A DNA stretch of 64,000 nt. Origin: Apostichopus japonicus. Its lineage: Eukaryota > Echinodermata > Holothuroidea > Aspidochirotida > Stichopodidae. Position 1 is the stretch's first letter, and the number at the start of each line of letters is the position of its first letter. A program made the position numbers and the translations under genes. Below, in pieces: positions 12,604 through 25,269 of this stretch. The DNA lies in contig NC_092572.1 in NCBI RefSeq assembly GCF_037975245.1, forward strand, positions 25,691,489 through 25,755,488. The letters run 5' to 3'. Under the pieces are notes generated by a model. It saw only the letters and a program-made list of their open reading frames with translations, did not search any database and was not told the origin of the DNA.

Positions 12604-13307
12604 AATATCCATGCATATATCCATGCATATATCCATGCATATATCCATGCATATATCCATGCACATATCCATGCACATATCCATGCACATATCCATGCAC
12701 ATATCCATGCATATATCCATGCATATATCCATGCACATATCCCAGCATATATCCATTCATATATCAATGCACATATCCATGCATATATCCACGCATATAT
12801 CCATGCATATATCAATTCACATATCCATGCATATATCCACGCATATATCCATGCATATATCCATGCATATATCAATGCACATATCCCAGCATATATCCAT
12901 GCATGTATCCATTCATATATCCATGCATATATCCATGCATATATCCTTGCATATATCCATGCATATATCCATGCATATATCAATGCACATATCCCATCAT
13001 ATATCCATGCATGTATCCATTCATATATCCATGCATATATCCATGCATATATCCATGCATATATCAATGCACATATCCATGCATATATCCATGCATATAT
13101 CCATGCACATATCCATGCATATATCCATGCACATATCCATGCATATATCCATGCATATATCCATGCATATATCCATGCATATATCCATGCATATATCAAT
13201 GCACATATCCATGCGTATATCCATGCATATATCCATGCATATATTCATGCATATCTCCATGCGTATATCCATGCATATATCCATGCATATATTCATGCAT
13301 ATCTCCA
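12604..13307. repeat. 12-bp minisatellite, unit ATATCCATGCAT
   Basis: Some 58 tandem copies of ATATCCATGCAT with recurrent variants (ATGCAC, ATTCAT, CAATGCAC, CCCAGCAT, ACGCAT). A variant block beginning ATCAATGCAC at 12871 recurs at 12979. This is a spacing of 108 bp, or nine monomers, and suggests a higher-order unit. Twelve is divisible by three, so every stop-free frame gives a tetrapeptide repeat (MHIS, YPCI on the plus strand; IYAW, MDIC on the minus strand), which explains the long open frames. These are not genes. Confidence 0.95.
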
Positions 13308-13390
13308 TCCATCCATCAATCCAACCATCCATACAACCATCCATCCAGCCATCCAACCATCCCTCCATCCAACCATCCATCCATCCAAAT
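13303..13390. repeat. Degenerate (CCAT)n tract abutting the 12-bp array
   Basis: CCATCCAT runs with CAACCAT and CAGCCAT variants directly follow the last 12-bp monomers. CCAT is contained in the 12-bp unit, so slippage from the array edge may have seeded it. Confidence 0.9.
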
Positions 13391-13888
13391 ATATGCAACA
13401 GTCGGACAACACAACCATATCATGGTTACAGTTGCGTCTTCCCTCTTTATTAATTTCATATTCCTATATCACTACACATTTCTGTGTATCGACTACCATT
13501 ATCGCATCAACATATGCTATATTTAGCCAACACTAAAGTTGTCATCGAGTTTCTTCAGGAGGGTATCATGGATTGGCATGATCAATATAAGAATTATTTC
13601 AAAAAGAATAAGTATTGTTTGGCTTTATTGCCTGGCAACGTTGCTATCGTTCCATACACACGCACGTTGGTATACATTTCAAATTTGGTTCAGCACAAAC
13701 TTGAAAACATATCGTAAGAGTATACATTCACCTACATAAGCTTTTCTTGCATACTGACAAGCAAGTTTTTTTCAAGGATAACTTACAGCAAAAGTTTAGT
13801 CGTAATTATTTTACAGTCCAAGAAAGAAAGAAAAAAGGACAGAAACCATGAATGATGATAACGTTTCTACCGCTCGATTAGAAAGATC

Positions 13889-14285
13889 CATAAGCGTAGG
13901 AGGCGGGGGGGGGGGGGGGCTGGGGGCTGCAGCCCCAAACCAATTTTTTTTGTGAAAATTCGGGCAATATGCTGAGAAATTTTCGGGCACCTACTGAAAG
14001 AAGAATAATTTGCAATGTGCTTTTCAAAGGTTAAACTTATATTATTATTATTATCATTATTACTGTAACGACTTCCCCAATATTTATAACCAATATGCAA
14101 GGGTATTAACACGGAAAATGATTGTATGTTATTGGCATGTGATGTAATAACCGATGAAAAATGTCCTATAAGATATGCACATTAACATGATGAACGCGCG
14201 AAAATTTTGGTTATATTTTTCGGGCAAGTCGTTACAGCCCCCCCCCCCCCTTAAAAAAAAATCAAATTAGGCTCCTACGCCTATG
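13889..14285. mobile_element. hAT-like MITE with perfect 8-bp TSD
   Basis: Termini are CATAAGCGTAGGAG and, in reverse complement of the right end, CATAGGCGTAGGAG. Flanks are GAAAGATC at 13881-13888 and again at 14286-14293, an exact 8-bp duplication. A G tract (about 13904-13919) followed by GGGGGCTGCAGCCCC lies inside the left end, and a C tract (about 14238-14250) lies inside the right end. The element is 397 bp with no coding capacity. It shares the GGCGTAGGA terminal core with the elements at 18857 and 50166. Confidence 0.85.
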
Positions 14286-14293
14286 GAAAGATC

Positions 14294-15214
14294 TAATCTG
14301 AGAATTTAGTGCTGTTCGCCCTGATGTTAATTAAGTAGGCTTGCTAAGGTGGATTCAGTAAGAAGAAACGATTTGTAAAAGATTAAAGTCATATCAATGA
14401 AATATGCTTACACAAAATGTCCTCTTCAACAGTTCCGTCAGTATCAGCGTCTGGCATTAATGGCTGTTCAAAATCCGCAATAAACGTTCGTCGTCATCAT
14501 TGCGGCTTAGTAAAATGTCTATATAAACTATTAGCCAGGTCTTAATTTGTGCATTCTGTGTATATGTGTATTCCTTAGTTATGATTTAACATTGGTAATA
14601 ACCATACCAGCACATTTAACCATTTACTGTAACAGTGATGTTTGAAGGTTCACTTAAAGAAGTATATATTAAAGTAAGATTCACAGAGGAACGCAATTTC
14701 GCAACTACCTAAATTGTCGGTGTTGGAAGGAGAGACGGCTTCAATCCACCGGTAGAAAATTAGCGCCTCCCCCACCCCCTTCCCACTGGCAGACATTTTA
14801 TTACAAACAATTCTAGCCTACAGTACATTGATATATATATATATGTAACATGTGTATTCGGTAAAACCTAACTAATCAGTCGAAAATCTCTCAACATTGT
14901 TCAAGTTGGAAAATATGCCACCATTTTGCACCAAGGCGCCCATCTTTTTAGCAACATTTCTCAAAAGGGAAGGGATATACACCCCTCTACCGTACGACAT
15001 AAAATCTTAGCCCTCCCCCTACTTCCCTCCCACCCCCAAGTATACAAAATGTCGGTTTCACCCCTGGCATTAAGACTTAATATCTATACAGACTCATGAA
15101 TAAACGGTAACGTGATTGTATAAGACAATATTCAGTTTATTTGTCCTTGGTAATATTTAAATTTCTGCTGTTTCGATTGCCGCTGCATATAAATTAAAGT
15201 TCCTTTCGAGAAAA
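14294..15214. other. Non-coding stretch
   Basis: AT-rich, with C-rich patches near 14767-14783 and 15008-15040 that resemble the interior of the hAT-like elements. I could not pair termini here. A short (TA)n lies near 14829-14844. Confidence 0.45.
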
Positions 15215-15218
15215 TGGT

Positions 15219-15507
15219 TCGACAAATGCATACAATACGTGTCTATATCAGTACATCTACTGACGATAACACAGTATGCTAAGTTACCTATACAACGCTA
15301 CCATACATACTAATTATATATTAGAATTATGCTTTTCCTAATGGTAGCCCTATACGCCAAATGCATTTAACTGTGCATGTATTCGTGGTCATATACCCAT
15401 CCATCAAGCATATTAAATATGTATACACCGTGTAACTTTAAAGGGACAAGATCCTATGACATGCACGCTTCAACATTTATGCAGGTATCCAAAGAAAACT
15501 GTTATCT
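15219..15507 (+). repeat. Segmental repeat, copy 1
   Basis: About 285 bp matching 16895-17186 in the same orientation, with scattered substitutions and small indels. Diagnostic shared strings include GTGCATGTATTCGTGGTCAT and GACATGCACGCTTCAACATT. The match ends at AAAGAAAACTGTT. In copy 1 ordinary sequence follows; in copy 2 the large palindrome begins at exactly this point. Confidence 0.8.
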
Positions 15508-16894
15508 ATCTACGGATTACTTAGTGTTGTTTTTGAATCTCCAAATGGGATGCGTTAATGTATATAGATGTCGAGAGAAAACCTTAACCGCGGTCGTTAA
15601 CATTGCCTGATATCTGGGACTGAGTTGCTTGAGCTTAGATTATCGACAATTGATAGTGCATAGTTGACTGCCTACGGTAAAGTTGGAAGTGTAAACACAT
15701 ACAGTTCATCGCTCGCTAATTCACTCCACAACAAACGGACTACATCTTAACAAGGTTGTATTAACTTTGTTTCACTTGTAACTATTTAATTCAAGAAATT
15801 AATCATAATATTTTAATAAACCAGCACGGTCATTTTGTAACGCCAATTTCCAATATTTATCTATTTTTTTGTATTTGATATTTGTTAATTCGCATAGTGG
15901 TATTTACTTTATAGGTGAGGTTTCAACTTCCATCCCATATATAAGGAAGTCGAGATCTATAGGTTGCCTCTGTAATGGTGCGTTAGCATTTTAAGAAATC
16001 GTTCTAAAAACAATATCAGTTCTTATAATGACCAAATACCACTGCCATCACTGTTAATGCATTATTACTGCTACATTGAAAATAAAATATGAACAACTTG
16101 AGAAAAATACGGAAGAAGCATCCATATTTGGTATTGTTTTCAGTTTTTACTCAACATTCTTCCTTCCTCTGCAGACAAAATAATGTAGTCAACAAGCTTA
16201 CACAATTGTCAAGACAATAACCCATTGTTGAAAACCAATAGAAGAATACCAATTTAAGCTATACGTAAACGGGGGCGATAAAGAGAATAATTAAATAATA
16301 AAAAAATAGTAGTAAAGGATACAAGGAAAAAGGTTAACAAAACCTATGCAAATTAAACCCCTCCCACCTACACAAAAAAAAAAACGCTGTTCACAATAAA
16401 ATCAAAATACGTGTATCTGATGTAAAGTGCACCATTATGCTTGTATCTTTTGGTAATGTGGAGCCTACTGAGGCAAGCTCTGAAATTTGCCGTAATCCTG
16501 TCCGACTTAATTTATAACTCGATACATCAGCAAATGTCAAAATACTACACCCGTGACGTAGCAGTGTATTTGTAAATCGAAAAGATAATGTTACCACTGC
16601 AGGGTACAATTTGGGGAAATCGTTTATGCGTTAAACAAAATGTTGCAATAGTGCAAATTCTCCACGTGTGGTTTGAAACTATATAGCGATGGGTATATAC
16701 CTGTTTTTTTGTGGTAAATATTAACTTCATATTCATATTTATCAGTGTGATTTGATTTACAACGACTTGTTCCAGTTTGAAATAAAGAGTACATGCAATT
16801 CTTTCTTCATTCAAGATTGTTCGCATATCTATGATCACCAAGCACGTATAGGAAATTTCTACTCATGTTCCAAATGCACGCTATGTGGGAAAAC

Positions 16895-17186
16895 AGGTAC
16901 GACAATTACATACAGTACGTGTCTATATCAGTGCAATCTACTAATGTATATCACAGTATGCTTAGTTATCCGTTTAACGCCACCATATATACTAATTATA
17001 AATTAGAATTATGCTTTTCTAATTGTAGCCTATTCGCCAAATGCATTGAGCTGTGCATGTATTCGTGGTCATATACCCAACTCATCTAGCATATTAAATA
17101 TGTATACAACGTGTAACTTAACAGGTACAAGATCCTGTGACATGCACGCTTCAACATTTATGCAGGTATACAAAGAAAACTGTTCA
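16895..17186 (+). repeat. Segmental repeat, copy 2
   Basis: Second copy of the 15219-15507 segment. It stops at AACTGTT next to the left end of the palindrome at 17188. Sequence beyond the palindrome does not match the sequence beyond copy 1, so the palindrome marks either a duplication breakpoint or a transposon end. Confidence 0.8.
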
Positions 17187-17468
17187 TCTTAAATTCGGGA
17201 ATCATGCATAATTAATGAGATAATCAGATGGAAATGCATTATAAAGGGGAGGTAGTATGCTAGTTTATTCTTTCAATATATATGACAAAACAACATCTTG
17301 AAGGTTTTATAATATATATATATATATATATATATTATAAAACCTTCAAGATGTTGTTTTGTCATATATATTGAAAGAATAAACTAGCATACTACCTCCC
17401 CTTTATAATGCATTTCCATCTGATTATTTCATTAATTATGCATGATTCCCGAATTTAAGTACAACAGT
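17179..17468. repeat. Large near-perfect palindrome (foldback element)
   Basis: Arms of about 130 bp (17188-17322 and 17325-17459) are almost identical inverted copies around a central (TA)n; I see one difference (GAGATAATC against GATTATTTC). The outer arm ends read CTTAAATTCGGGAATCATGC and its complement. After a 3-bp mismatch the symmetry continues for ACTGTT/AACAGT. The near-identity of the arms implies a young element or recent arm homogenisation. There is no coding content. Confidence 0.9.
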
Positions 17469-18856
17469 GTTGGTGCAATAAATAAATAATAAATAAACTA
17501 CCACTTTACTAATAAACAAAGTATAAAAATGTGAAAAACCGTAAAAACAATGAAAGGTAATTAATTTTTTTTGATGGCAGCAGTATTGTTTTATTTTTAA
17601 ATAATTATTTGCAAATCTGGCCTGCTATAATGGTATATCATGGCATGCAAACCAATTTAGATTCTTGTTTTATTTTGGTAAAGATATCCGGAATTTTATT
17701 ATCAATTCCTTTGAAAAAATGGTCCACCTTGGAACTGAATTTGTTCTTTAATTTTATACAGGAAACACACAAACAAAATGTCACTAGCGAAGTGAATGCG
17801 TCTTGCAAAAATAAGAATAAATTTCAGCCAGCGGTTATATATCTACTGATATTTAAGCTTAACGTCTCGAATAAATCTATTTTCGTATTTGTGGGCGAGA
17901 TTTTCGTCGTCTTTTTTAAATACACTTTAATGAGAGATGTGACAACAATACATGACATGTTCAACTAATCGTAGTTAATATGTATCGGGAAATAAACACG
18001 CACAAGAAATATTCTGAGAAGTATATTCACGCATATTTTCTTCACATAATCACCTTACCGATTTCTGTGTATACTCTGCCTCTTTTTACCCCCCTAATTA
18101 TATGGCTTGGGGCTCCAATTTTTCACGGATATAAAGCGACTCGTTTCAGCGAAAAGAAGGTAGCAAACAATATATTAAATTGATATAGTTTCCTTCATTA
18201 AAGCACCTATTTATGTTTGTACGCCATTTTATGATAATTTCATTAAATCTATATGGAAGACTTGTTTCTCGATGACTATATAACCCGTAGGCGGTTTCAT
18301 AGATTACTTTATCACAAATGCGTGGAGATTTTAAGTTTAGCGAATAATTAAAAGTTGCCGGCTTTTATTCGATTTTAAACATTTAGACGACGTGACTGTT
18401 TTTTTTTTCCTTTTCGGATTATTACTCAGTCATATGCCAAAAGCAACGTTTGTTAGATTATTTTCATATTGTTCGATGTTATAATGGTTGTATAACGTGG
18501 ATCAGTAAATAGAATAATCAAATTATTTACCCACCAAATTTGTTATCAAATGTTCTTGTAATGGGGATGTCGTTATCGTTTCTGATGTGAGGTATCTGTA
18601 CTTTTTACACATATCTCTGAATCAAAAAAAACACGAACGGGTGGAAGCGCTCATGAGTATGCAAACACGCCGGATGAACATACATACAGAGGCGCTGCAT
18701 GGGTGATTGACTAGTTTTACATTCAACTTGTACAGTTTGGCCGGAAGAGAAAACGAGCCTTACTAAACACATGTTAATCTTGAAGCTTCGAGAATGATAT
18801 GTTTCAACAGATCTCTTCCGAACGAAATTTTATATAAAGTATGGTATTGTAATGAT
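17469..18856. other. Non-coding stretch, AT-rich open frame rejected as gene
   Basis: A 119-codon plus-strand frame at 17609-17968 is AT-driven, hydrophobic and lacks domain signatures. No other structure was seen. Confidence 0.45.
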
Positions 18857-19012
18857 CAGTGGCGTAGGAAGGTACTTTTGAGTGGGGGGGGGGGGGCTGA
18901 AGACTGATGGCCGGCCTGGGGGAGGGGTCTAAGGGGAGGGGTGTCCCCCTCCCCCTTTGGAACTTTTTGCATTTCCAGGTAGCCTCAGATGCAATTTGGT
19001 GCAATATAGCAC
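18857..19012. mobile_element. hAT-like MITE fragment
   Basis: The left terminus CAGTGGCGTAGGAAGGTACT is the reverse complement of the right end of the 50166-50530 element. The interior continues collinearly with that element (the GGGGGGCTGAAGACTGAT and GGGGAGGGGTGTCCCCCTCC region, then GATGCAATTTGGTGCAATAT). Similarity fades near 19012 and no right terminus or TSD was found, so this is an end fragment. Confidence 0.65.
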
Positions 19013-20761
19013 ACTCATGGCACCGTTGTCACCTAGTAGTCAAAAATTGATCCTTGTCAAGTTTCGCGGAACTAGGTATGACCAACAATATTGTGTAGCG
19101 CCTAATTCGCTATAGTGATGACTCTTATACGTATTACAATAAACACGTAAACCCAGTACACGCGTGCGGCTACATATGTAGCCTACGTTCTCGACAATAT
19201 GATTTACTGCGGTGCGTTCGGATAGCCTATATTACACTGAACGACGAAGCTAACTTGCTCGTAGACGCGCGGGTAATACATTTGACTTGGCTATCGTTTT
19301 CGTGGAACTACTATGCAGTATTTCTAAGATGGCGATAAAAATGTTTTTTTCCGTAGTACAGAACAGTAACCGTAAGAGAAGGTAAAACAATACACCAGAC
19401 ACAATTTATGTGTAAATTTGGATGTAAGGACTTGGAAGAAGTGTTTCAAGTGTAACAAGATTTTAAGATGGAGAAAGCAATGGACGGAAAATCGTTTGTG
19501 GAATATTCCGATCTATTTGCACCCGCCAGATATGCGATGCATACAAATACTCCTACGATCGGACGGAAACTTACAGCAAGGTTTCACTTCCAGCAATTAG
19601 AAGTTAAGTATCTATGCGCTTAAACATATCTGTGGATATGACCGGTATGAGAACGCCCTCTGTATATTTTTGATGTAGCGGGAGTGCCTCATTGGGTAGT
19701 ATAATGAATGAATGAAGACAAACTGAACGAAACATGTTCCCTTTAATACTACGATAAATCCTCCACCAATAAAGAATATTTGTCTAGTAAAATTTATGTC
19801 CGAACGAAAGGCAGCCTTTTAAGTTTGTTTGTGCCTTATTCCTATAATAAATTTCAATACTAATGTAGCCTATACTTCCAATACTATAGCATGAATTCTT
19901 AAAATTCATTTCAAAATTGATAATTTCACGTGTCATTAATACTATGCTTTATCACGAGCATGAACACTTCAATATTTGGGTATAAGAATCAAAAATATAT
20001 TCGTTACATGCTCGTTGATGTTTAATTGGTGAGACAATGATCTTGAGGGGTGGCTTTGTTTGAAACCCTTACAATTTGAATATCGATCACGAACGCAACC
20101 GAGGTAAAACGGCACACTACAAAACATGCTTTAAAATATCATGTTAGGCCTAGCCTATCCGCCTACATCCTATCGTTATAAAAATCCATTGATTTTGTTT
20201 ACTGAAATTGTTTTCGTAAAATGTCTTGGTTTTTATTAGGGTGACAGCAATCAGTTCTTTGGAGTGGTCAATATTTCGGCTTCTAGTATATTTTTGAGTA
20301 TATTCATAAGCGTTAGCTGACGACCACTCGATTCTTATGGCTTTATCATTTAAAATTAGTAAAAATGGTTACCCGTTAATCAGTAAAAACTGATGTGTTA
20401 TATTTTGTTAACAAGTGTAACATTGATGACCAGTTGCTACTGAAAAGGACTTACAAGCAGATAATACTAAACACACAATCCCATGCATAATGATTGACTT
20501 CATTACTCTAAAGGTTTCGCCAATAATTTCGTCCACATTTTAACAGAAAGTAGATGACATTTGACTGCAAAACGCTTAAAATCGACAATTTGAACCATCT
20601 TTACTCGGCATACTTATACTAGTCAAACATAGGGACAGTTGTTTTAAACTCCTAACCAGTCATTTGCTATAAAACCACCTTTTAGTAATGAATCCGTCTG
20701 TTAGTATAAACTTTTCCATAGTAGCATCTGCTGACAGGCTAACATCAACCGATTTACACAA
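19013..20761. other. Non-coding stretch
   Basis: No gene recognised. TAGCATCTGCTGACAGGCTA near 20722 is a degenerate copy of a sequence found again near 21165, beside the tandem duplication at 21057-21231. Confidence 0.45.
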
Positions 20762-21033
20762 AGATTACAGTAACTACTGTAAATTTTAAATTTAAGATTT
20801 GGACCTCGCTAAAAACTGTACCGTGCTGATAAATCTGATAAATCGGTAGCATGTGCTATTCTAAAGGATTACAGTAAGAACTGAGGATATGTGTAATCCC
20901 AATAAATGTATCAAACTGGGTTTGTTGGGATTAAACATATCCTCAGTTCTTACTGTAATCCTTATAGCACATGCGACTGATTTATAGCACGATCAAGTTT
21001 TTATTGTGTTACAAAACTTTAAGATGTAACTGT
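20762..21033. mobile_element. Foldback/TIR element, copy B
   Basis: Same element as 6606-6874: outer end ATTACAGTAACTACTGTAAA, inner arms with TACAGTAAGAACTGAGGATA and its complement, short loop near 20905-20930. The right arm is more diverged than the left. No coding content. Confidence 0.8.
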
Positions 21034-21056
21034 GTTCTCTGTGTGTATCGGATGGA

Positions 21057-21231
21057 ATAACATGTGTTACGGTGTTATAACGCACTTCAGTTTATACTGA
21101 TTAACGGGTGTGTGTTATTCACAGTACAAACTGATCAAGCCATGTTCATCGGGTACACATTAGCATCTGCTAACAGGTCTAACATATGTTACGGTATTAT
21201 AACACACTACTGTTTATACTGATTAACGGTT
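21057..21231 (+). repeat. Tandem duplication, period about 121 bp
   Basis: A block of about 53 bp beginning TAACATGTGTTACGGTGTTA (21057-21110) recurs as TAACATATGTTACGGTATTA (21178-21231). Both end in GTTTATACTGATTAACGG. The block contains the short palindrome GTTATAAC. Confidence 0.7.
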
Positions 21232-21737
21232 GCCTCCTATTCGTCATGTATGTTTCCCCACCTCAAACGTGATTTTTTCGTCATTCATTTATGAAATTTA
21301 TCTTTATTTAACAATTTTGTTTATATGTTGCTCATGTTGTTTTTGCTTTGTTATATACCACACATACATCGCAACGAAAACTCGACTTGTCTTAGATGTG
21401 CGAGAGCCTAAGGATACAGGAGTTTTGCAATATTCAAACGCACGTCAAACGTAAGTTCGTTATATAGCTCGATATCACAATAAATCCTTTCTGACGTCAC
21501 TAGGTACGATACTGTGCAGATAATTTTTTGTCTTCTTCCAATTTTGATAATCCTATGATAACCTATGTCCGCCCTTGAATATAGGTAATTCATCAATACC
21601 GTTGTACAACGTCATCTCGTCTTTCATTGTCAACGTAACAAAAATATTGATTAAGTTAACGATCCAGCAGGCCTATACAACATACTTTATTATATGGATA
21701 AACACATGTAAGGAATATAATGGACTTTTCTAGGATA

Positions 21738-21799
21738 TATATACATATGTGTATTTGTGTATGAATATATACGTGTATGTACATATGTATGTATGTAGG

Positions 21800-21831
<32 letters not shown>

Positions 21832-21888
21832 CTGTATATATATATATATATGTGTGTGTGTGTATGTATGTATATATATATATATGTA

Positions 21889-21981
<93 letters not shown>
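21738..21981. repeat. (TA)n/(TG)n compound microsatellite
   Basis: TA runs interspersed with GTGTGTGT and TATGTATG, then pure (TA)n over about 21894-21974. Overlapping Tyr/Ile frames on both strands are artefacts. Confidence 0.95.
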
Positions 21982-21982
<1 letters not shown>

Positions 21983-22738
21983 TCGCGAAATTGGTTATAG
22001 GCCTAAATGCTTCTTATGACTTTGAGTTTGCTTCTCACATTATATAGTTAAGTATAGTAATGTCTCCACAGATTCCATTTGGTTTATTGAAATATTTACG
22101 TCATTGTCAAACCAATCGTTGTCAGACTGTAAATAGAAGCAATTTTCAAGAGCTCAATCTATCACTAATCAAACATCCTTCAAGCTCGACATTTTCGCCA
22201 CTCAAAGTGAAAGGTAATACACGAGTTATTTACCCTAGGGAGAAACGGCAAATGTATATCATGGTAGACTTAATCCACACGTATGTACGTATATACATTA
22301 CTCAACCTTTAACTTTTGCTTTGAGACACAGCGTCGCAAAATTAAATATAGCTTCATGTCTGTCCAAGAAAGTTTTCATATAATGTTGTTAGAACGTTTT
22401 CTTTCGTTCTATGTCTGTGAATGAGCCACAATTTTGGCAAGAAAGTTCATCGTTATGATTTTATGATCGTTTACTTCACAGTGGTAACAAAGAACTAACA
22501 TTATTTAGACTGTCAAAATTGAATGCATAATGAAACTTTTAAATATTGATAATTCAATTGCAATAAATTAACAAAAGGACGTGATACTCTATGCAATAGA
22601 TCAACACAAAATAAATGGAGTCATCACCAAAATTGATGCAAAAAGTGGGCTTTATCTTAATAAAAACATATTTGATGTCTGCTGTGTTACGTGTGCCGTT
22701 AATATACCGACATATTATACCCCAAAAATATATGTAAA

Positions 22739-22802
22739 TAAATATATATATATAAATATATATATAATTATATGCATATATATATATGTGTGTGTATATA
22801 TA
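22739..22802. repeat. Short TA-rich microsatellite
   Basis: Imperfect TATATA, AATATA and GTGTGT units. The sequence between this tract and the previous microsatellite (about 21982-22738) shows no gene. Confidence 0.8.
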
Positions 22803-23310
22803 ACAAACAAGGTCGACACGCTTCACCTATTTATTTAGTTGTATTGGAGAATGAATTATATCTTATTGAGTCTGTGATTAATACTTTGGCAAGTTTTTTT
22901 TTAACGAGCATCCGTCGAGGAAAATGCATATGTAACATTTTAAAGTCACCACTGTTATGATCGGTTGATAGACTGGAGTGTTCAGCCAAAGGAAATTCAT
23001 AGCTATTTCTGCGTATATACCTATAGTTTGTGGTTATTGAAACGATTACGAAAAGCAGTTTATGTTTCTCCTATGTAGGAAATCTGTGGGGCACTGATTG
23101 CATACAATACATCAAACAGTATGAGATAAGTTCCAATTACAACTGAGATCGGTTTATCAATGTAACAATACGAATCAAGTGAAAGTCTTGACTCAGGTAA
23201 AAAAAATCGTGTTTTAAATCAAATTACAGCCAACCCGTGACCGATCTTGCACGTCAATCGAGTTAAAGAATTCGTAATAGGCTGCAGTGGTACGGTAACA
23301 TTCATATTAA

Positions 23311-23540
23311 CACGTGATGAAGATATCCACGTGATATATTAACAACAAGGCTCGCTGTCGGTACATTGAGTGACCAGAATTCGGAAAGATCGTTTGGAAA
23401 TGTTTTTAAGCTTACAAATTCTTAATTCATAAAATTGCGAGAAAAAAAATATATAAATAATTAAAAAACGAGACGCAATAGAGTTATATGCAATGCTTTA
23501 GATTTAGTTTTTAGCATGACACGTGACAGGAAATCACGTG
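23311..23540. promoter_or_regulatory. Two paired CACGTG boxes
   Basis: CACGTG occurs at 23311-23316 and 23328-23333, and again at 23520-23525 and 23535-23540. Three of the four are followed by GATAT or GATGA-like sequence. CACGTG is the palindromic E-box bound by bHLH-zipper proteins such as MYC, USF and MITF. No promoter or gene was identified nearby, so a regulatory role is speculative. Confidence 0.25.
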
Positions 23541-24943
23541 ATATTATAGCAGTTTATTGTTACACTATATGACCCCTGACCTGAGCTCGAAGACAAAATA
23601 TGTCATATGTCTTCTAAATTTTACAGAGTGATAAAAAAGTCGGCTGGTCTGTAACTTTTGCTTTATTCGCTTTCTATACACTTGATGTTGAATGACAAGG
23701 GCCTTTTGCAAACAACAAATGTCATTTTTAGAACGGGGATTTGTTAAGCACGATCAGTTTATACGTTTAACCCATGAAAGAAATATAAAAATAGTTACAA
23801 CAAACTTGAAAAAGAATAGAACGACCTCTAAAGATTATACGCACTTGTACACACGCATATTAATATATACAAGCAGAAAACACAACCTTTGCTATTTACA
23901 AATTGAAAAATTAACACACTTTCTTTCATATCCATATTTGTTTTCGAATATAGTGTACTCTAAATCAATACCCTTCGTAGACAAGCCCTTTCTAAAGTGT
24001 GAACAATGAATGTTTCAAGAACTCAATGTTCAAAATATCAAATATCAAAACCAACGTTTGTGACGTCATCGAACCATAATTTAGACATGAATCTAGAAAA
24101 AAAGTTGACATGTTTTTTTCACATTTGAATTGAATTGAATTTCTAGACATCTGCATACCAAAGTAACAGAAAAATAAAGAACAAAAAACCAGATATACCA
24201 AATATAGATTAAAAAGAAAACTACTTCAGACCTTATAAACAAATATATTACGATTTTTGAAGATTAAGCATTAAGATATGCATGGAGTGAATATTTTTTT
24301 ATGGTTTTTGTTTGTTTGTTTCACTGTATTGATATGTATTGTGTCCTCTACTCAGCGAATTCAATCGTTTGACCAAGCAGAATACTATAGTAGACAAAAA
24401 AAGGAAGGAAAATCAGCCCCCCCCCCAAAAAAAAAAAAAAAAAAACAGATGAAAAAAACCCAGAAAGAAAGAAAAAGGAGAAAACTTAGAGGCCTGAAGA
24501 AAATGCGTTTCTGGTTTGTAATTGATCATGCGAAAGAGTAATGTCACGAAAATCAATAACACGTCGATGGTCTGTGTTGGCTAAGTGTGAACGTGTTAGA
24601 CACGAGCAAGCTAATGGAATATGATGATATATAGAACTTGCGTTGGAAATTGATCATTTCTATGAAAATGAAATTTAATGGCGTTGTAAAGGTTGTACTC
24701 ACGTTCTAAGAAATTCGTCAAAAGTCGGGGGTTAAGAAGGGTCAAGGGATAATAATAATAATTGGAATCCTGTTTTCCTTTTTTTTCTTTTTTTTTTGGT
24801 TACAATCGTTTTTTCGTGTTCTTTGATATATTTGCAATTGTATATACTTGTATACATATGAAGATTGTGTACAGTAACAAGGTGATGCTATTTTACATTT
24901 ATAAAGATACGCCAAGATGTCTTCAAGTTCATATCAAGTATGT

Positions 24944-25158
<215 letters not shown>

Positions 25159-25192
<34 letters not shown>

Positions 25193-25258
25193 CATACACA
25201 CACATGCACACATTTATTCATGCACGCATACATACATACATACATACATACATACACT
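25159..25258. repeat. (TA)n then (CATA)n microsatellite
   Basis: Follows the AAT array directly: TA repeats, CACACACATGCACAC, then CATACATACATA. Confidence 0.93.
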
Positions 25259-25269
25259 CATAATTACAT

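Noticed and set aside
12604-13307. CRISPR-like array
   Set aside because: The units are 12 bp, directly adjacent with no unique spacers, and the DNA is eukaryotic.
12496-13526. Several open frames of 77-280 codons on both strands made of MHIS, YPCI, IYAW or MDIC repeats
   Set aside because: They are forced by a 12-bp tandem repeat with no stop codons; all frames on both strands are open together.
17609-17968. 119-codon plus-strand frame
   Set aside because: AT-driven hydrophobic composition, no motif, no splice context.
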